Assembly (NCBI GenBank): GCA_030425385.1 | Contig: JAUIAH010000001.1 | Coordinates: 310,001-374,000, forward strand | DNA: 64,000 nucleotides | Source of the DNA: Verrucomicrobiia bacterium | GTDB taxonomy: Bacteria > Verrucomicrobiota > Verrucomicrobiia > Verrucomicrobiales > DEV007 | Direction: 5' to 3' | In this document: one piece after another, positions 36,843-45,269 of the stretch | How the letters are laid out: each line of letters opens with the position of its first letter | Numbering within the stretch: position 1 is the first letter of the stretch | The notes under the pieces: model-generated | Databases searched by the model: none | Told to the model about the DNA's origin: nothing | What the model saw: only the letters and a program-made list of their open reading frames with translations | Position numbers and translations under genes: made by a program

Positions 36843-37781
36843 TTGATTCCTCACTCCATTACCCACCTTGTTCGTCAGTGGCTTGATGCAGATTACCAGC
36901 CGCGCCTAGTGCCTACTGAGAAAGAAGCACGCTTCGATGCGAGCCGTGCCACACCTTACATTGCCCTTCACTTGGGCTGTCTCGCCGTCTTCTGGGTCGG
37001 CTGGAGCGCCTTCGCCGTTGGTGCGGCCATCGTGCTCTATCTCGCGCGCATGTTTGCTATCACCGCTTTCTATCATCGCTATTTCTCTCACCGCGCGTTT
37101 CGCACCTCGCGGCTCATGCAATTTCTCTTCGCGGTGTGGGGAAATACCTCCATGCAACGCGGTCCACTCTGGTGGGCAGCCACCCATCGGCATCACCACA
37201 AGCATTCTGATCATGCCGATGACAAGCATTCGCCAACTCAACACGGGTTTCTCTGGTCCCATATAGGTTGGCTAACCAGCCCTCACAATTTCCCCACCGA
37301 TTACCGCTCTATCCCTGACTTGGCACGCTATCCTGAACTCGTCTTCCTCAACCGCCGCGACTACGTCGTTCCCATTCTCTTCGGAGCGTCCTTGTGGGGA
37401 TTAGGCTCTTTGTTAGCCTCAGTAGCTCCCGGACTGGGGACCAATGGCCCTCAGCTCTTCGTCTGGGGTGGTCTCATCAGCACCACGGTGCTCTTGCACG
37501 GTACCCTATGCATCAATTCCCTCGCGCACGTCTTCGGCCGACGCCGCTTTGACACAGAGGACGATAGTCGCAATAGCCTATCCCTTTCCCTCATCACCCT
37601 GGGGGAAGGCTGGCATAACAATCATCACCGCTTCCCTCATTCCGCTCGGCAAGGCTTCTATTGGTGGGAAATTGATATCTCGTACTATCTGCTGAAGGCC
37701 TTCGCCTGGATGGGATTGATCTGGGATTTGAAGAAGGTGCCTGACCGCATTTATCAAGAAGCTTCTGCATCTCAAGCCTAA
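36843..37781 (+). CDS. Membrane fatty-acid desaturase (acyl-CoA delta-9 type)
   Basis: A 312-residue di-iron membrane desaturase starting at TTG. All three histidine boxes are present: HRYFSH (78-83), HRHHHKHSDH (115-124) and HNNHH near 257-261 in GWHNNHHRFPHS. Hydrophobic segments lie around 40-75 and 170-225. It should introduce a cis double bond into acyl-CoA or lipid-bound acyl chains, using O2 and an electron donor. It is the first gene of a tightly packed operon whose products modify double bonds by methylation, so it may supply their unsaturated substrate. A CTAACA copy overlaps its TAA stop. Confidence 0.9.
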   Translation: MIPHSITHLVRQWLDADYQPRLVPTEKEARFDASRATPYIALHLGCLAVFWVGWSAFAVGAAIVLYLARMFAITAFYHRYFSHRAFRTSRLMQFLFAVWGNTSMQRGPLWWAATHRHHHKHSDHADDKHSPTQHGFLWSHIGWLTSPHNFPTDYRSIPDLARYPELVFLNRRDYVVPILFGASLWGLGSLLASVAPGLGTNGPQLFVWGGLISTTVLLHGTLCINSLAHVFGRRRFDTEDDSRNSLSLSLITLGEGWHNNHHRFPHSARQGFYWWEIDISYYLLKAFAWMGLIWDLKKVPDRIYQEASASQA

Positions 37782-37789
37782 CATTCCCC

Positions 37790-39052
37790 TTGGAACGGAT
37801 CGCGATCATTGGCAGCGGCATTGCTGGGCTCGGCTGCGCGCATTTCCTGCATCGCAGGGCCGCGATCACCGTGTATGAGGCCAACGCCTATCTCGGCGGC
37901 CATAGCAATACCATCGACGTGAAGGAAGCCGCTGGCCGTGTCGCGGTCTTCGACACGGGGTTCATGGTGTACAACGAAGTCACTTACCCTCACCTCACTC
38001 GATTGTTCCGCGTCCTGGAAGTGCCGACCAAGCCCACCTCCATGTCCTTCAGCGTGCGCCACGATCCTACGGGCGTGGAATGGAACGGCACGAGTCTCAA
38101 TACGCTCTTCGCGCAGCGGCGCAATCTCCTTCGGCTACGGCACTGGCGCTTTCTCCTCCAATTGAATCGCTTCAATCGTGAAGCGGTGGAAGCACTTGAG
38201 GATCCTCAATGGGCGGAGATGACCTTGGAAACGTATGTCGCCGCGCGCGATTACGGGAGCGACTTTCTCGAACACTATCTCATTCCCATGAGTTCCGCCG
38301 TGTGGTCGACTCCGCGGGAACGGATGCTGCGATTTCCCGCCATGACGCTGCTGCGATTCTGGCACAATCACGGATTCCTAGGACTGCACACGCAACATCC
38401 CTGGCGCACGGTCGATGGGGGCTCTCGCGAATATGTGCGCCGCCTGACGGCGCCTTTCCTCGATCGCGTGCGTCTGGAGACGCCGGTCCTCGGGGTGGCA
38501 GACCAGGGCGACTTCGTGGAGGTCCGGACTTCGACAGGATCAGAGCGTTATGATCGGGTTATCCTCGCCTCACATGCCGACCAAGCGCTGGCCTTGCTCG
38601 AGACTCCGACGGCGAAACAGCGCACACTGTTAGAGCCATTTCGTTATCAACACAACGCTGTCACGGTTCACAGCGAGACGGCAGTGATGCCGCAAACGCG
38701 CGATTGCTGGGCTTCCTGGAACTACCGTGCCGAGGACGCCCACACGAGCGTGCATTATTGGATGAATTCTCTACAGGGCGTGTCGCGGCACACCCATTTC
38801 TTCGTTTCCCTGAACGCAGAGAATCTGGTGCCGGAAGCCTCACGGAAACGCCAACTCGACTACGAGCACCCGCTCTTTGATCTCGCCGCGATTCAGGCCC
38901 AGAAACGATTGCCCGAATTGAACACTGACGACACGCGTGTCTATTTCTGTGGAAGCTATTTCCGTTACGGTTTCCACGAAGACGCGCTCCGATCCGCGGT
39001 GGATCTTTGCGAAAGCTTGTTAGGACACGACCCCTGGGAGGGTACCTCGTGA
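37790..39052 (+). CDS. FAD-dependent amine-oxidase-type oxidoreductase
   Basis: A 420-residue flavoprotein with the dinucleotide-binding signature IAIIGSGIAGLGCAHFL followed by the ribose-binding Glu of VYEANAYLGGHSNT. The C-terminal FAD motif is VYFCGSYFRYGFHEDALRSA. The closest family is NAD(P)/FAD oxidoreductases that occur beside DUF1365 and cyclopropane-fatty-acid synthase genes in many bacteria, exactly as here. In alphaproteobacteria, related genes were linked to furan and other methylated fatty acids. I infer oxidation or dehydrogenation of a modified acyl chain. TTG start, 8 nt after the desaturase. Confidence 0.82.
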   Translation: MERIAIIGSGIAGLGCAHFLHRRAAITVYEANAYLGGHSNTIDVKEAAGRVAVFDTGFMVYNEVTYPHLTRLFRVLEVPTKPTSMSFSVRHDPTGVEWNGTSLNTLFAQRRNLLRLRHWRFLLQLNRFNREAVEALEDPQWAEMTLETYVAARDYGSDFLEHYLIPMSSAVWSTPRERMLRFPAMTLLRFWHNHGFLGLHTQHPWRTVDGGSREYVRRLTAPFLDRVRLETPVLGVADQGDFVEVRTSTGSERYDRVILASHADQALALLETPTAKQRTLLEPFRYQHNAVTVHSETAVMPQTRDCWASWNYRAEDAHTSVHYWMNSLQGVSRHTHFFVSLNAENLVPEASRKRQLDYEHPLFDLAAIQAQKRLPELNTDDTRVYFCGSYFRYGFHEDALRSAVDLCESLLGHDPWEGTS

Positions 39053-39852
39053 ATTCCGGCCTCTACGAGTGTGAGGTCTATCATGAACGCCTCTCACCGA
39101 AACGTCATCAGTTTCGATATCAGCTCTTCTTCATGGATCTGGACCTCGACGAGTTGCCCCAGTTGGCACAACGCCTCTGGCTCTTCAGTCACAATGCCTT
39201 CAACCTCTACAGTTTCCGAGATCATGATCATTTGAATGTCGGCCAGCCCACTCTCCGCGCCAATGTCGAGGCCTGGCTGGCGACCCAAGGGATCACCCTA
39301 CCTCCCGAGGCGCGCATTCGACTGATCACCTTGCCTCGTATCGCGGGTTACATCTTCAATCCGGTGTGTTTCTACTTCATCTCGGATGCCGAGGGGCAAC
39401 CGCGCCATGCCGTGGTGGAAGTTTGCAACACCTTCCGCGAAGTGAAGCCCTGGCTCATCGACGCGCCCACTGATGACAATGATGGACGTTTCCGCCGGAG
39501 AGTCCCCAAGCACTTCTATGTCTCGCCATTCACGAGTCTGACCACCGCCTTTGATTTCCGGTTGCGCGTCCCGGATGATTCCATCGCGATTCATATCGAT
39601 GATGTGGAGAAGAATGAGACCATCTTGGTGAGTTGGATCCGCGGGAAACGGAAAGCCCTCACCAATCGACGACTGCTTTGGTACAGCGTTCGCTACCCAT
39701 TGCTCACCGTCCAAGTCATTCTCAAGATTCATTGGCAAGCGCTTAGACTCTGGTTGAAGCGCCTGCCCTACCTTCGCAAAGCGGACCATCCCTCGCAGCA
39801 GCGCGACCTCTTCCAACCTCACTCCTCCCTCACCAAACCACCTCATTCATGA
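39049..39852 (+). CDS. DUF1365 family protein
   Basis: About 267 residues. I chose GTG 39049: it overlaps the upstream stop (GTGA) and has an unusually good Shine-Dalgarno, GGGAGG at 39036-39041. The sequence has the family features ECEVYHERLSPKRHQFRY, FNPVCFYFISDAEG and KHFYVSPF. DUF1365 proteins occur almost always between an FAD oxidoreductase and a cyclopropane-fatty-acid-synthase-type methyltransferase. Their biochemical role is not established. It is coupled to the next gene by an ATGA overlap. Confidence 0.85.
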   Translation: MNSGLYECEVYHERLSPKRHQFRYQLFFMDLDLDELPQLAQRLWLFSHNAFNLYSFRDHDHLNVGQPTLRANVEAWLATQGITLPPEARIRLITLPRIAGYIFNPVCFYFISDAEGQPRHAVVEVCNTFREVKPWLIDAPTDDNDGRFRRRVPKHFYVSPFTSLTTAFDFRLRVPDDSIAIHIDDVEKNETILVSWIRGKRKALTNRRLLWYSVRYPLLTVQVILKIHWQALRLWLKRLPYLRKADHPSQQRDLFQPHSSLTKPPHS

Positions 39853-41087
39853 ACGCCATCGCCTCACGGACTCGCAAGAGTTTCTACCGTGCTCCCGTCC
39901 TCCGTACGCTCCAACGCTTTTCTCAAGGCTCCCTCACACTCATCCTTCCCGAAGGCGAAACCGTAGTTATTGGCGATAGTGATAGGGCGCCTCAGGCACG
40001 CATGCGCATCCTCGACGATGCATTCTTTCGCAAGTGCGCTCTGAGCGGAGGAGTTGGCATGGGCGAGAGCTACATGGATGCCGATTGGGAGACGGACGAT
40101 ATCGAGAAGGTGATCACGTGGTTCATTCTCAACATCCGTGCCGATGCGCGCTGTCGCGGGTCCTCACAGAAGCTGCCCCTCGTCGGTTTTCTCAAGGTGC
40201 TCGATCGGATCGGGCATCGCCTGCGCCACAATAGCAAAGACACCAGCAGACGGAACATCGAGGAGCACTACGACCTGGGCAATGATTTCTATCAATTGTG
40301 GTTGGATCCTACCATGACTTACTCCTCCGCACGATTCGAGTCTCCGGGACAGTCGCTGCAAGAAGCTCAAGTGTCGAAGTATGAGGCCCTATGTCAGAAG
40401 CTCCACCTGCAAGAGACCGATCATGTGTTAGAAATCGGTTGTGGTTGGGGCGGCTTCAGTTGCCATGCTGCCAAGCGCTATGGATGTCGGATCACCGGGG
40501 TGACCATTTCCCCGTCGCAGTTTGAAGAAGCCACTCGCCGCGTGCGTGCCGCCGGTCTGGAGGATCGCATTGAGATCCGTCTGCAAGACTATCGCGACAT
40601 AACCGGACAGTTCGACAAGATTGCTTCCATTGAAATGTTAGAGGCTGTCGGGCATCGTTATCATCAGGCGTGGGCCTCCCAGTGCGATGCCTTGCTCAAG
40701 CCAGAAGGCCTGCTGGCCGTACAAATGATTACCGTTCCCGACGCGGACTATTCCGAACTCAAGAAGGGCACGGATTTCATTCAGAAACACATCTTTCCCG
40801 GTTCCCTTCTTCTGAGTCTGCAGCGCATGAGCGAGGTCTTCCATCGAAGTGGTGATCTGTTTCTCCACGATCTCGAGGATCTTGGGCTGAGTTATGCCAA
40901 GACGCTCCACGCCTGGCACGAGCGCTTCCACGCCGCCTTGGCCGGGGTGCGAAACCTTGGTTTTTCCGAACGCTTCATCCGCAAGTGGAGCTACTATTTG
41001 AAATACTGTCAGGCAGCCTTTGCCACGCGCAATATTAGTGTGGTGCAAGCCGTCTACACCCGCCCCTGTAATCCTACCCTCACATGA
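39849..41087 (+). CDS. cfa: Cyclopropane-fatty-acyl-phospholipid synthase family methyltransferase
   Basis: A 412-residue SAM-dependent enzyme that adds a methyl or methylene group to double bonds of phospholipid acyl chains. The N-terminal lipid-binding part is followed by EEHYDLGNDFYQLWLDPTMT, the SAM loop VLEIGCGWGG, and IEMLEAVGHRYH, which carries the conserved Glu of the family. The C-terminal FIQKHIFPGSLL and KWSYYLKYCQAAF also match. Substrate is probably made by the desaturase five kilobases upstream in the same operon. It could make cyclopropane, methyl-branched or furan-precursor chains; sequence alone does not decide. Confidence 0.88.
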   Translation: MNAIASRTRKSFYRAPVLRTLQRFSQGSLTLILPEGETVVIGDSDRAPQARMRILDDAFFRKCALSGGVGMGESYMDADWETDDIEKVITWFILNIRADARCRGSSQKLPLVGFLKVLDRIGHRLRHNSKDTSRRNIEEHYDLGNDFYQLWLDPTMTYSSARFESPGQSLQEAQVSKYEALCQKLHLQETDHVLEIGCGWGGFSCHAAKRYGCRITGVTISPSQFEEATRRVRAAGLEDRIEIRLQDYRDITGQFDKIASIEMLEAVGHRYHQAWASQCDALLKPEGLLAVQMITVPDADYSELKKGTDFIQKHIFPGSLLLSLQRMSEVFHRSGDLFLHDLEDLGLSYAKTLHAWHERFHAALAGVRNLGFSERFIRKWSYYLKYCQAAFATRNISVVQAVYTRPCNPTLT

Positions 41088-41416
41088 TCCCCTATCTGCG
41101 TTGGTTCTTTGTCGTCGTCCTGGTCACCATGCTTGCCGTGACCCTCTGGGCGGGCCAGCACACACCCCTGTGGGCGATCCCTCGAGAAGTCGGGAGACAT
41201 CCTTGGTTCATCGCTTGTCTCTTCGATGCCTACTGGGGATTCCTAATCTTCTACCTTTGGGTAGCCTATCGCGAGCGCTGTCTTGGCAAACAGCTGGGAT
41301 GGCTAGTGGCCATCTTGTGCTTTGGGAACATTGCCATGGCCATCTACATGCTCTTGCTGTTGTGGCGGCTTCCCAAGAACGCCACACCATCTGACATTCT
41401 TCTAAGGCCTTCATGA
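41084..41416 (+). CDS. DUF1475 family small membrane protein
   Basis: A 110-residue protein with three hydrophobic helices: WFFVVVLVTMLAVTLWAG, WFIACLFDAYWGFLIFYLWV and WLVAILCFGNIAMAIYMLLL. The size and the W-x-x-P-R-E-V-G and FDAYWGF motifs match DUF1475. It sits between a cyclopropane-synthase gene and DUF1295, joined by ATGA overlaps on both sides. Role unknown; an inner-membrane partner of the lipid-modifying enzymes is likely from context. Confidence 0.75.
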   Translation: MIPYLRWFFVVVLVTMLAVTLWAGQHTPLWAIPREVGRHPWFIACLFDAYWGFLIFYLWVAYRERCLGKQLGWLVAILCFGNIAMAIYMLLLLWRLPKNATPSDILLRPS

Positions 41417-42189
41417 ACGCTCTCGTCCTCACAGCTACCTTTCTTGCCGTCCTTTTCCTGGGGACCTGGTGGTTCGCGCGCCGCATCCACAATGAGAGCA
41501 TCGTGGATGTCGCATGGGCCCTCGCCTTCGCGCCCACGGCCATGCTTTACGCAGCCCTGGGGAGTGGCCGGGGAACGCGACGCCTGCTGGTCGCTGGATT
41601 GATCGTCCTTTGGAGTCTCCGTTTGGGCATTCATCTTTGGGCAAGAGTCGCCAGCCATCATCCTGAGCAAGACCCGCGTTATGACATTCTCCGAGAACGC
41701 TGGTCGGCCCATCCAAAGCGCGCCTTTCTCATCTTCTTTCTGGCGCAGGGGCTGCTCGTCTGGTTGCTCATGGTTCCTCTCTCCTTGATCATGGCCAATC
41801 CGGCTTCCGGCTTCGAACCCTGGGAATGGGTAGGGTTCGGACTTTGGGCCGTTGCCCTAGGAGGCGAAGCGCTCTCGGATCGGCAGTTGAAGCGCTTCAA
41901 GCGCCGTGAACAGGATCCCAAGGCCATCTGTGAGGAAGGACTCTGGCATTATTCCCGTCATCCCAACTACTTCTTCCAATCCCTCCTTTGGTGGGGTCTC
42001 TTCTTCATGGCCCTGTCCATGCCCTGGGGTTGGTTGACCATCATTGCCCCACTCGCCATGCTCCATTTCATCCTCAACGTCACCGGCATTCCCCTAACGG
42101 AAGAACTCGCTCTGAAGAAGCGGGGCGATGCCTACCGAGACTACCAACGGCGCACCAGTGCCTTCGTTCCATTGCCTCCCAAATCGTAA
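41413..42189 (+). CDS. DUF1295 / steroid 5-alpha-reductase-like membrane protein
   Basis: A 258-residue polytopic membrane protein. The C-terminal signature LWHYSRHPNYFFQSLLWWG and the final GDAYRDYQRRTSAFVPLPPK are typical of DUF1295, which belongs with steroid reductases and isoprenylcysteine methyltransferases. N-terminal hallmarks are WWFARRIHNESIVDVAWALA and RLGIHLWARV. Members are thought to reduce double bonds with NADPH. In this operon it may reduce a methylated unsaturated acyl intermediate, as in branched-chain fatty acid pathways. ATGA overlap with the gene before; 11 nt to the next. Confidence 0.85.
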   Translation: MNALVLTATFLAVLFLGTWWFARRIHNESIVDVAWALAFAPTAMLYAALGSGRGTRRLLVAGLIVLWSLRLGIHLWARVASHHPEQDPRYDILRERWSAHPKRAFLIFFLAQGLLVWLLMVPLSLIMANPASGFEPWEWVGFGLWAVALGGEALSDRQLKRFKRREQDPKAICEEGLWHYSRHPNYFFQSLLWWGLFFMALSMPWGWLTIIAPLAMLHFILNVTGIPLTEELALKKRGDAYRDYQRRTSAFVPLPPKS

Positions 42190-42200
42190 CTGACCCACCC

Positions 42201-43241
42201 ATGAGTCCCGTCAATCGTCTCCTCGCGCGCGGCCTCTTGCCGGATCCAATCATCCGCTTCGGCATTCGACGACGTCTCGCAGACACGCTTAAGAAGCACG
42301 TCAAGGAGACGGCCTCAGCACAGCAAGAAGCGGTCGCCGCCCACGCAGAAGGCTTGCGCGCGTTGCCCGTGGCCATCGAGACAGACGCAGCCAACGAGCA
42401 GCATTACGAAGTGCCGGCGGCCTTCTACGAACAGGTCCTGGGACCACGCTTGAAGTATAGTTCCGCATGGTTCGACAGCCCGACCGATTCCCTGGCAGAC
42501 GCTGAGGAGAAGATGTTAGCACTGACCTGTGAACGCGCAGGCCTCAAAGATGGTCAGCGCATCCTCGAGCTCGGCTGCGGCTGGGGATCGCTGTCCCTAT
42601 GGATGGCAGAACACTATCCAGCCGCCGAGATTACGGTGGTGTCAAACTCCGCGAGTCAGAAAGCTCACATCGATGCCCAAGCCTCGCAACGCGGATTCAC
42701 CAATCTCACCGTACGCACGGCCAACATCGTCCACTATCCGGGTGAAGGAGAGGCCGTCTTTGACCGTGTCGTCTCTGTCGAGATGTTTGAGCATATGAAG
42801 AACTATGAAGAACTCCTCCGTCGGATCGCCTCCTGGCTACGACCTAGAGGACAACTCTTCGTCCACATCTTCACCCACCGCGTTGCCGCCTATCATTATG
42901 AAATCGAAAGTGATGACGACTGGATGGCCAAGTACTTCTTCACGGGTGGCCAAATGCCTTCCCACGATCTCCTCACGCATTTCCAAGAGCACCTCCAGCT
43001 CGAGGACGATTGGTTCGTAAACGGGAAACACTACGCGCACACAGCCAACGCCTGGTTGCGCAACATGGACGCGCATCGCACGGACCTGACGCCCCTCTTT
43101 CGCTCCACTTACGGCACGTCCGACGCTACCCGCTGGTGGCACTACTGGCGCGTCTTCTTCATGGCATGCGCCGAGCTCTGGGGCTACAAGGACGGCAAGG
43201 AATGGGGAGTCTCGCACTATCGCTTTAGCAAAGAGGCCTGA
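42201..43241 (+). CDS. Second cyclopropane-synthase-like SAM methyltransferase
   Basis: About 346 residues from ATG 42201. It has the core of the mycolic-acid-cyclopropane-synthase family: NEQHYEVPAAFYEQVLGPRL, the SAM loop ILELGCGWGSLSLWMAEHY and the VSVEMFEHMKNY helix. It differs clearly from the first copy at 39849: a shorter lipid-binding N-terminus and a C-terminal SHYRFSKEA. It resembles the coclaurine-N-methyltransferase-like branch. It could methylate the same acyl chain at a second step or a different lipid. Only a 3-nt gap separates it from the next gene. Confidence 0.82.
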   Translation: MSPVNRLLARGLLPDPIIRFGIRRRLADTLKKHVKETASAQQEAVAAHAEGLRALPVAIETDAANEQHYEVPAAFYEQVLGPRLKYSSAWFDSPTDSLADAEEKMLALTCERAGLKDGQRILELGCGWGSLSLWMAEHYPAAEITVVSNSASQKAHIDAQASQRGFTNLTVRTANIVHYPGEGEAVFDRVVSVEMFEHMKNYEELLRRIASWLRPRGQLFVHIFTHRVAAYHYEIESDDDWMAKYFFTGGQMPSHDLLTHFQEHLQLEDDWFVNGKHYAHTANAWLRNMDAHRTDLTPLFRSTYGTSDATRWWHYWRVFFMACAELWGYKDGKEWGVSHYRFSKEA

Positions 43242-43244
43242 TAG

Positions 43245-43778
43245 GTGGAAACGCGTTCGTATCCTGTGAGCCGATTGCGGCGCGGCCTGGTCCTAGGCGC
43301 ATTCTTGCCAATTCTCCTCTCAGCCGTGGCCTTCGGCTTCGCGGACGATCCCCAGATCGGTCTCATTCTCCTTCTCACCATCCTGCCAATCCTCACATTG
43401 ACCTATTGGGTCGTGCATCACACGCGTTTAATCTTAACGCCCAAGGGTGTGGTCTGGCGTCAGGTGGGATGCCGTATCGAGTCTCCCTGGGACAATATTG
43501 TGGCTTTACGGATGGAGAAAGGGCACGAAGGCTTCGTGGGCCGGAAACCCTTCTCGGGTCCTGGCGTGAAACGAATGGCCGCCTTTCGAACCGCGGGCTT
43601 GAAAGGCACCGCACTCTACAGCGAGGCCGAGCAAGCCCTGCTCGCCGAAGGTCGGCTCATGCCCCTGGCCCCATTTGCCTACGCCATCCGCAACGGCAGC
43701 ATGCTGCCAGACCTCGACCGCTGGGCACCCACTTTAGCCAAACAAGCTCGTGACGCCGCAAGCAGATCTCCAGAGTAG
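43245..43778 (+). CDS. Membrane protein with PH-like domain
   Basis: A 177-residue protein starting at GTG, with two hydrophobic helices (LVLGAFLPILLSAVAFGF and IGLILLLTILPILTLTYWVV). A beta-rich region follows: RLILTPKGVVWRQVGCRIES then PWDNIVALRME, the typical start of bacterial PH-like (bPH/YdbS-like) domains. It is the last gene of the lipid-modification operon. Function unknown; membrane association and lipid binding are plausible. Confidence 0.65.
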   Translation: METRSYPVSRLRRGLVLGAFLPILLSAVAFGFADDPQIGLILLLTILPILTLTYWVVHHTRLILTPKGVVWRQVGCRIESPWDNIVALRMEKGHEGFVGRKPFSGPGVKRMAAFRTAGLKGTALYSEAEQALLAEGRLMPLAPFAYAIRNGSMLPDLDRWAPTLAKQARDAASRSPE

Positions 43779-43828
43779 GCCAATGATCTCATTCGGCAAT
43801 CCATGTGGTCACCTACCGCATTACATTA

Positions 43829-44067
43829 TTAGGGTCAGACATTAATAAGTTGCGTGCTGTGGCTTGCTCCGGGGCGACGCCTGGCGAGCCCTTGCCACAG
43901 AGGCCAACGCCAAAGCGACCCAGTCCCGCCAAAGGCTCGCGGAGATTCCCGGAATCGAACTCCTCCTCCCTACCGAAGCCAATGCTGTCTTCGCCCGCTT
44001 CCAGCCTTCGTTCATGAAGGCCTACAGGCCAAACCCCATCGATAGCTTTTAATGGTCGGACCCTTAA
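43829..44067. repeat. Imperfect inverted repeats flanking a gene relic
   Basis: TTAGGGTCAGACATTAA at 43829-43845 recurs in inverted form at 44049-44067, whose reverse complement is TTAAGGGTCCGACCATTAA. The right copy is followed by TTGTTGACAGG just upstream of the transposase. I read these as ends of REP-transposase-associated sequence. Confidence 0.5.
43849..44052 (+). pseudogene. C-terminal fragment of a low-specificity threonine aldolase
   Basis: After a TAA at 43846, the frame reads LLRGDAWRALATEANAKATQ, then RQRLAEIPGIELLLPTEANA and VFARF, before a stop. This matches the C-terminal helix and strand of PLP-dependent threonine aldolases, where H/A-N-A-x-A-x-x-L-A then P-x-E-A-N-A-V-F-A is characteristic. 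All of the N-terminal domain, including the PLP lysine, is missing. The piece lies exactly between the inverted repeats, which suggests insertion or deletion linked to the neighbouring transposase. Confidence 0.6.
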
Positions 44068-44105
44068 TTTGTTGACAGGGTATGTTGTGTGAGTGAGATT
44101 GTGGG

Positions 44106-45143
44106 ATGAGAGCGATTCGAATCAAAGGGGAGCCTGGAGCGGCGTCTAACTGTTACCACGTGATGTCTCGAATCATTGAGGGGCGCTTCGTGCTGGAGGG
44201 GCCGGTGAAGGAGAAATTTCGGGAACTCTTGGAGATTCAGTGCGGGTTTGCCGGAGTGGAGTTGATTACCTTCTGCTTGATGGCGAATCACATCCATTTG
44301 CTGATCGAGGTGCCGAATGCCGAGGAGCATCGCGCGGCGATTGATGATGCGGAACTGCTGCGGCGGTTGGCGTTGGTGACGACCTCCGAGGAACAGTTGA
44401 TTTGGGTGCGGCAGATGTTGGCGCGGATGAAGGAGCAGTGTCCTGAGAAGGGGTATCCCGAGTATCGGCAACGCTTTCTGAATCGGATGGCGGATGTGTC
44501 GATGTTCATGAAAGAGCTGAAGCAGCGGTTCACCCAGTGGTATAACAACCAGGTTCAGCGCAAGGGGCCGCTTTGGGAGGACCGGTTTAAAAGTGTGTTG
44601 TTAGAGAATGACGAGACGGTGTTGCTGACGATGGCAGCCTACATTGACCTGAATCCGGTGCGGGCGGGGATCGTGGAGGATCCGAAGGATTATCGGTGGA
44701 GTGGGTATGGGGAGGCGGTGGCGGGGAATAGGGCGCGGCGGCGAGGGTTGATGCGGGTGTTAGGGGTGGAGCATGGGAGTCCGCAGCAATGGCGAACGTG
44801 TCAGGCGCAGTATCGGCTTTATTTGTATGGGTTTGGGGAAATAGAGAAGCCGGAGCCTGAAGAAGGAGATAGACGGCGCTCAGGGATTCGGGCGGAATCA
44901 GTGGAGAAGGTGGCGCGACAGGGAGGGCAGTTGAGCCTGGCGCAGGTGGTGCGTGTCCGTGTCCGCTACTTCAGTGAAGGCTTGGCATTGGGGAGTGAGG
45001 CCTTCATTGAGGAGGTGTTTGCGCGGCATCGAGAGGGGATGCGGGTGAAGCGTGCGCGGGGTGCGCGGCGGTTGAAATCTCCTGGGATGGAGCGTTGGCG
45101 TGGGTTGATGGATCTACGGGCAACGAAGCCCCGGGCTTCGTAG
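44106..45143 (+). CDS. REP-associated tyrosine transposase (IS200-like, Y1_Tnp/RAYT)
   Basis: A 345-residue HUH-type single-strand transposase. The metal-binding motif is MANHIHLLIEV (H-x-H). The candidate nucleophile Tyr lies in the helix SMFMKELKQRFTQWYNNQ. The following GPLWEDRFKSVLLEN and AAYIDLNPVRAGIVEDP are RAYT hallmarks. RAYTs cut and move REP hairpins rather than a full IS. Codon choice is markedly more G-rich and less C-rich than in flanking genes, supporting horizontal origin. It is flanked by the inverted repeats on the left and a perfect hairpin at its stop on the right. Confidence 0.88.
   Translation: MRAIRIKGEPGAASNCYHVMSRIIEGRFVLEGPVKEKFRELLEIQCGFAGVELITFCLMANHIHLLIEVPNAEEHRAAIDDAELLRRLALVTTSEEQLIWVRQMLARMKEQCPEKGYPEYRQRFLNRMADVSMFMKELKQRFTQWYNNQVQRKGPLWEDRFKSVLLENDETVLLTMAAYIDLNPVRAGIVEDPKDYRWSGYGEAVAGNRARRRGLMRVLGVEHGSPQQWRTCQAQYRLYLYGFGEIEKPEPEEGDRRRSGIRAESVEKVARQGGQLSLAQVVRVRVRYFSEGLALGSEAFIEEVFARHREGMRVKRARGARRLKSPGMERWRGLMDLRATKPRAS
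45123..45141. repeat. Palindromic hairpin at the RAYT 3' end
   Basis: ACGAAGCCC (45123-45131) and GGGCTTCGT (45133-45141) form a perfect 9-bp stem around a single C and end in the RAYT stop region. It could be a REP target or a terminator. Confidence 0.55.
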
Positions 45144-45269
45144 ACATTTGCGGACGAGCCGGAAAACGGATTCACCGCATAGCTCTTGAGAGTCGGCCAG
45201 TCTTGGTTACTACCAATGTGGCATTGGTTTGTAATGGGCTCATGAGGCGTTTCGCTTACAGTCGTGGGC

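Noticed and set aside
44072-44077. TTGACA upstream of the transposase as a -35 promoter box
   Set aside because: It is part of the conserved end sequence next to the inverted repeat and no matching -10 lies 16-18 nt downstream.
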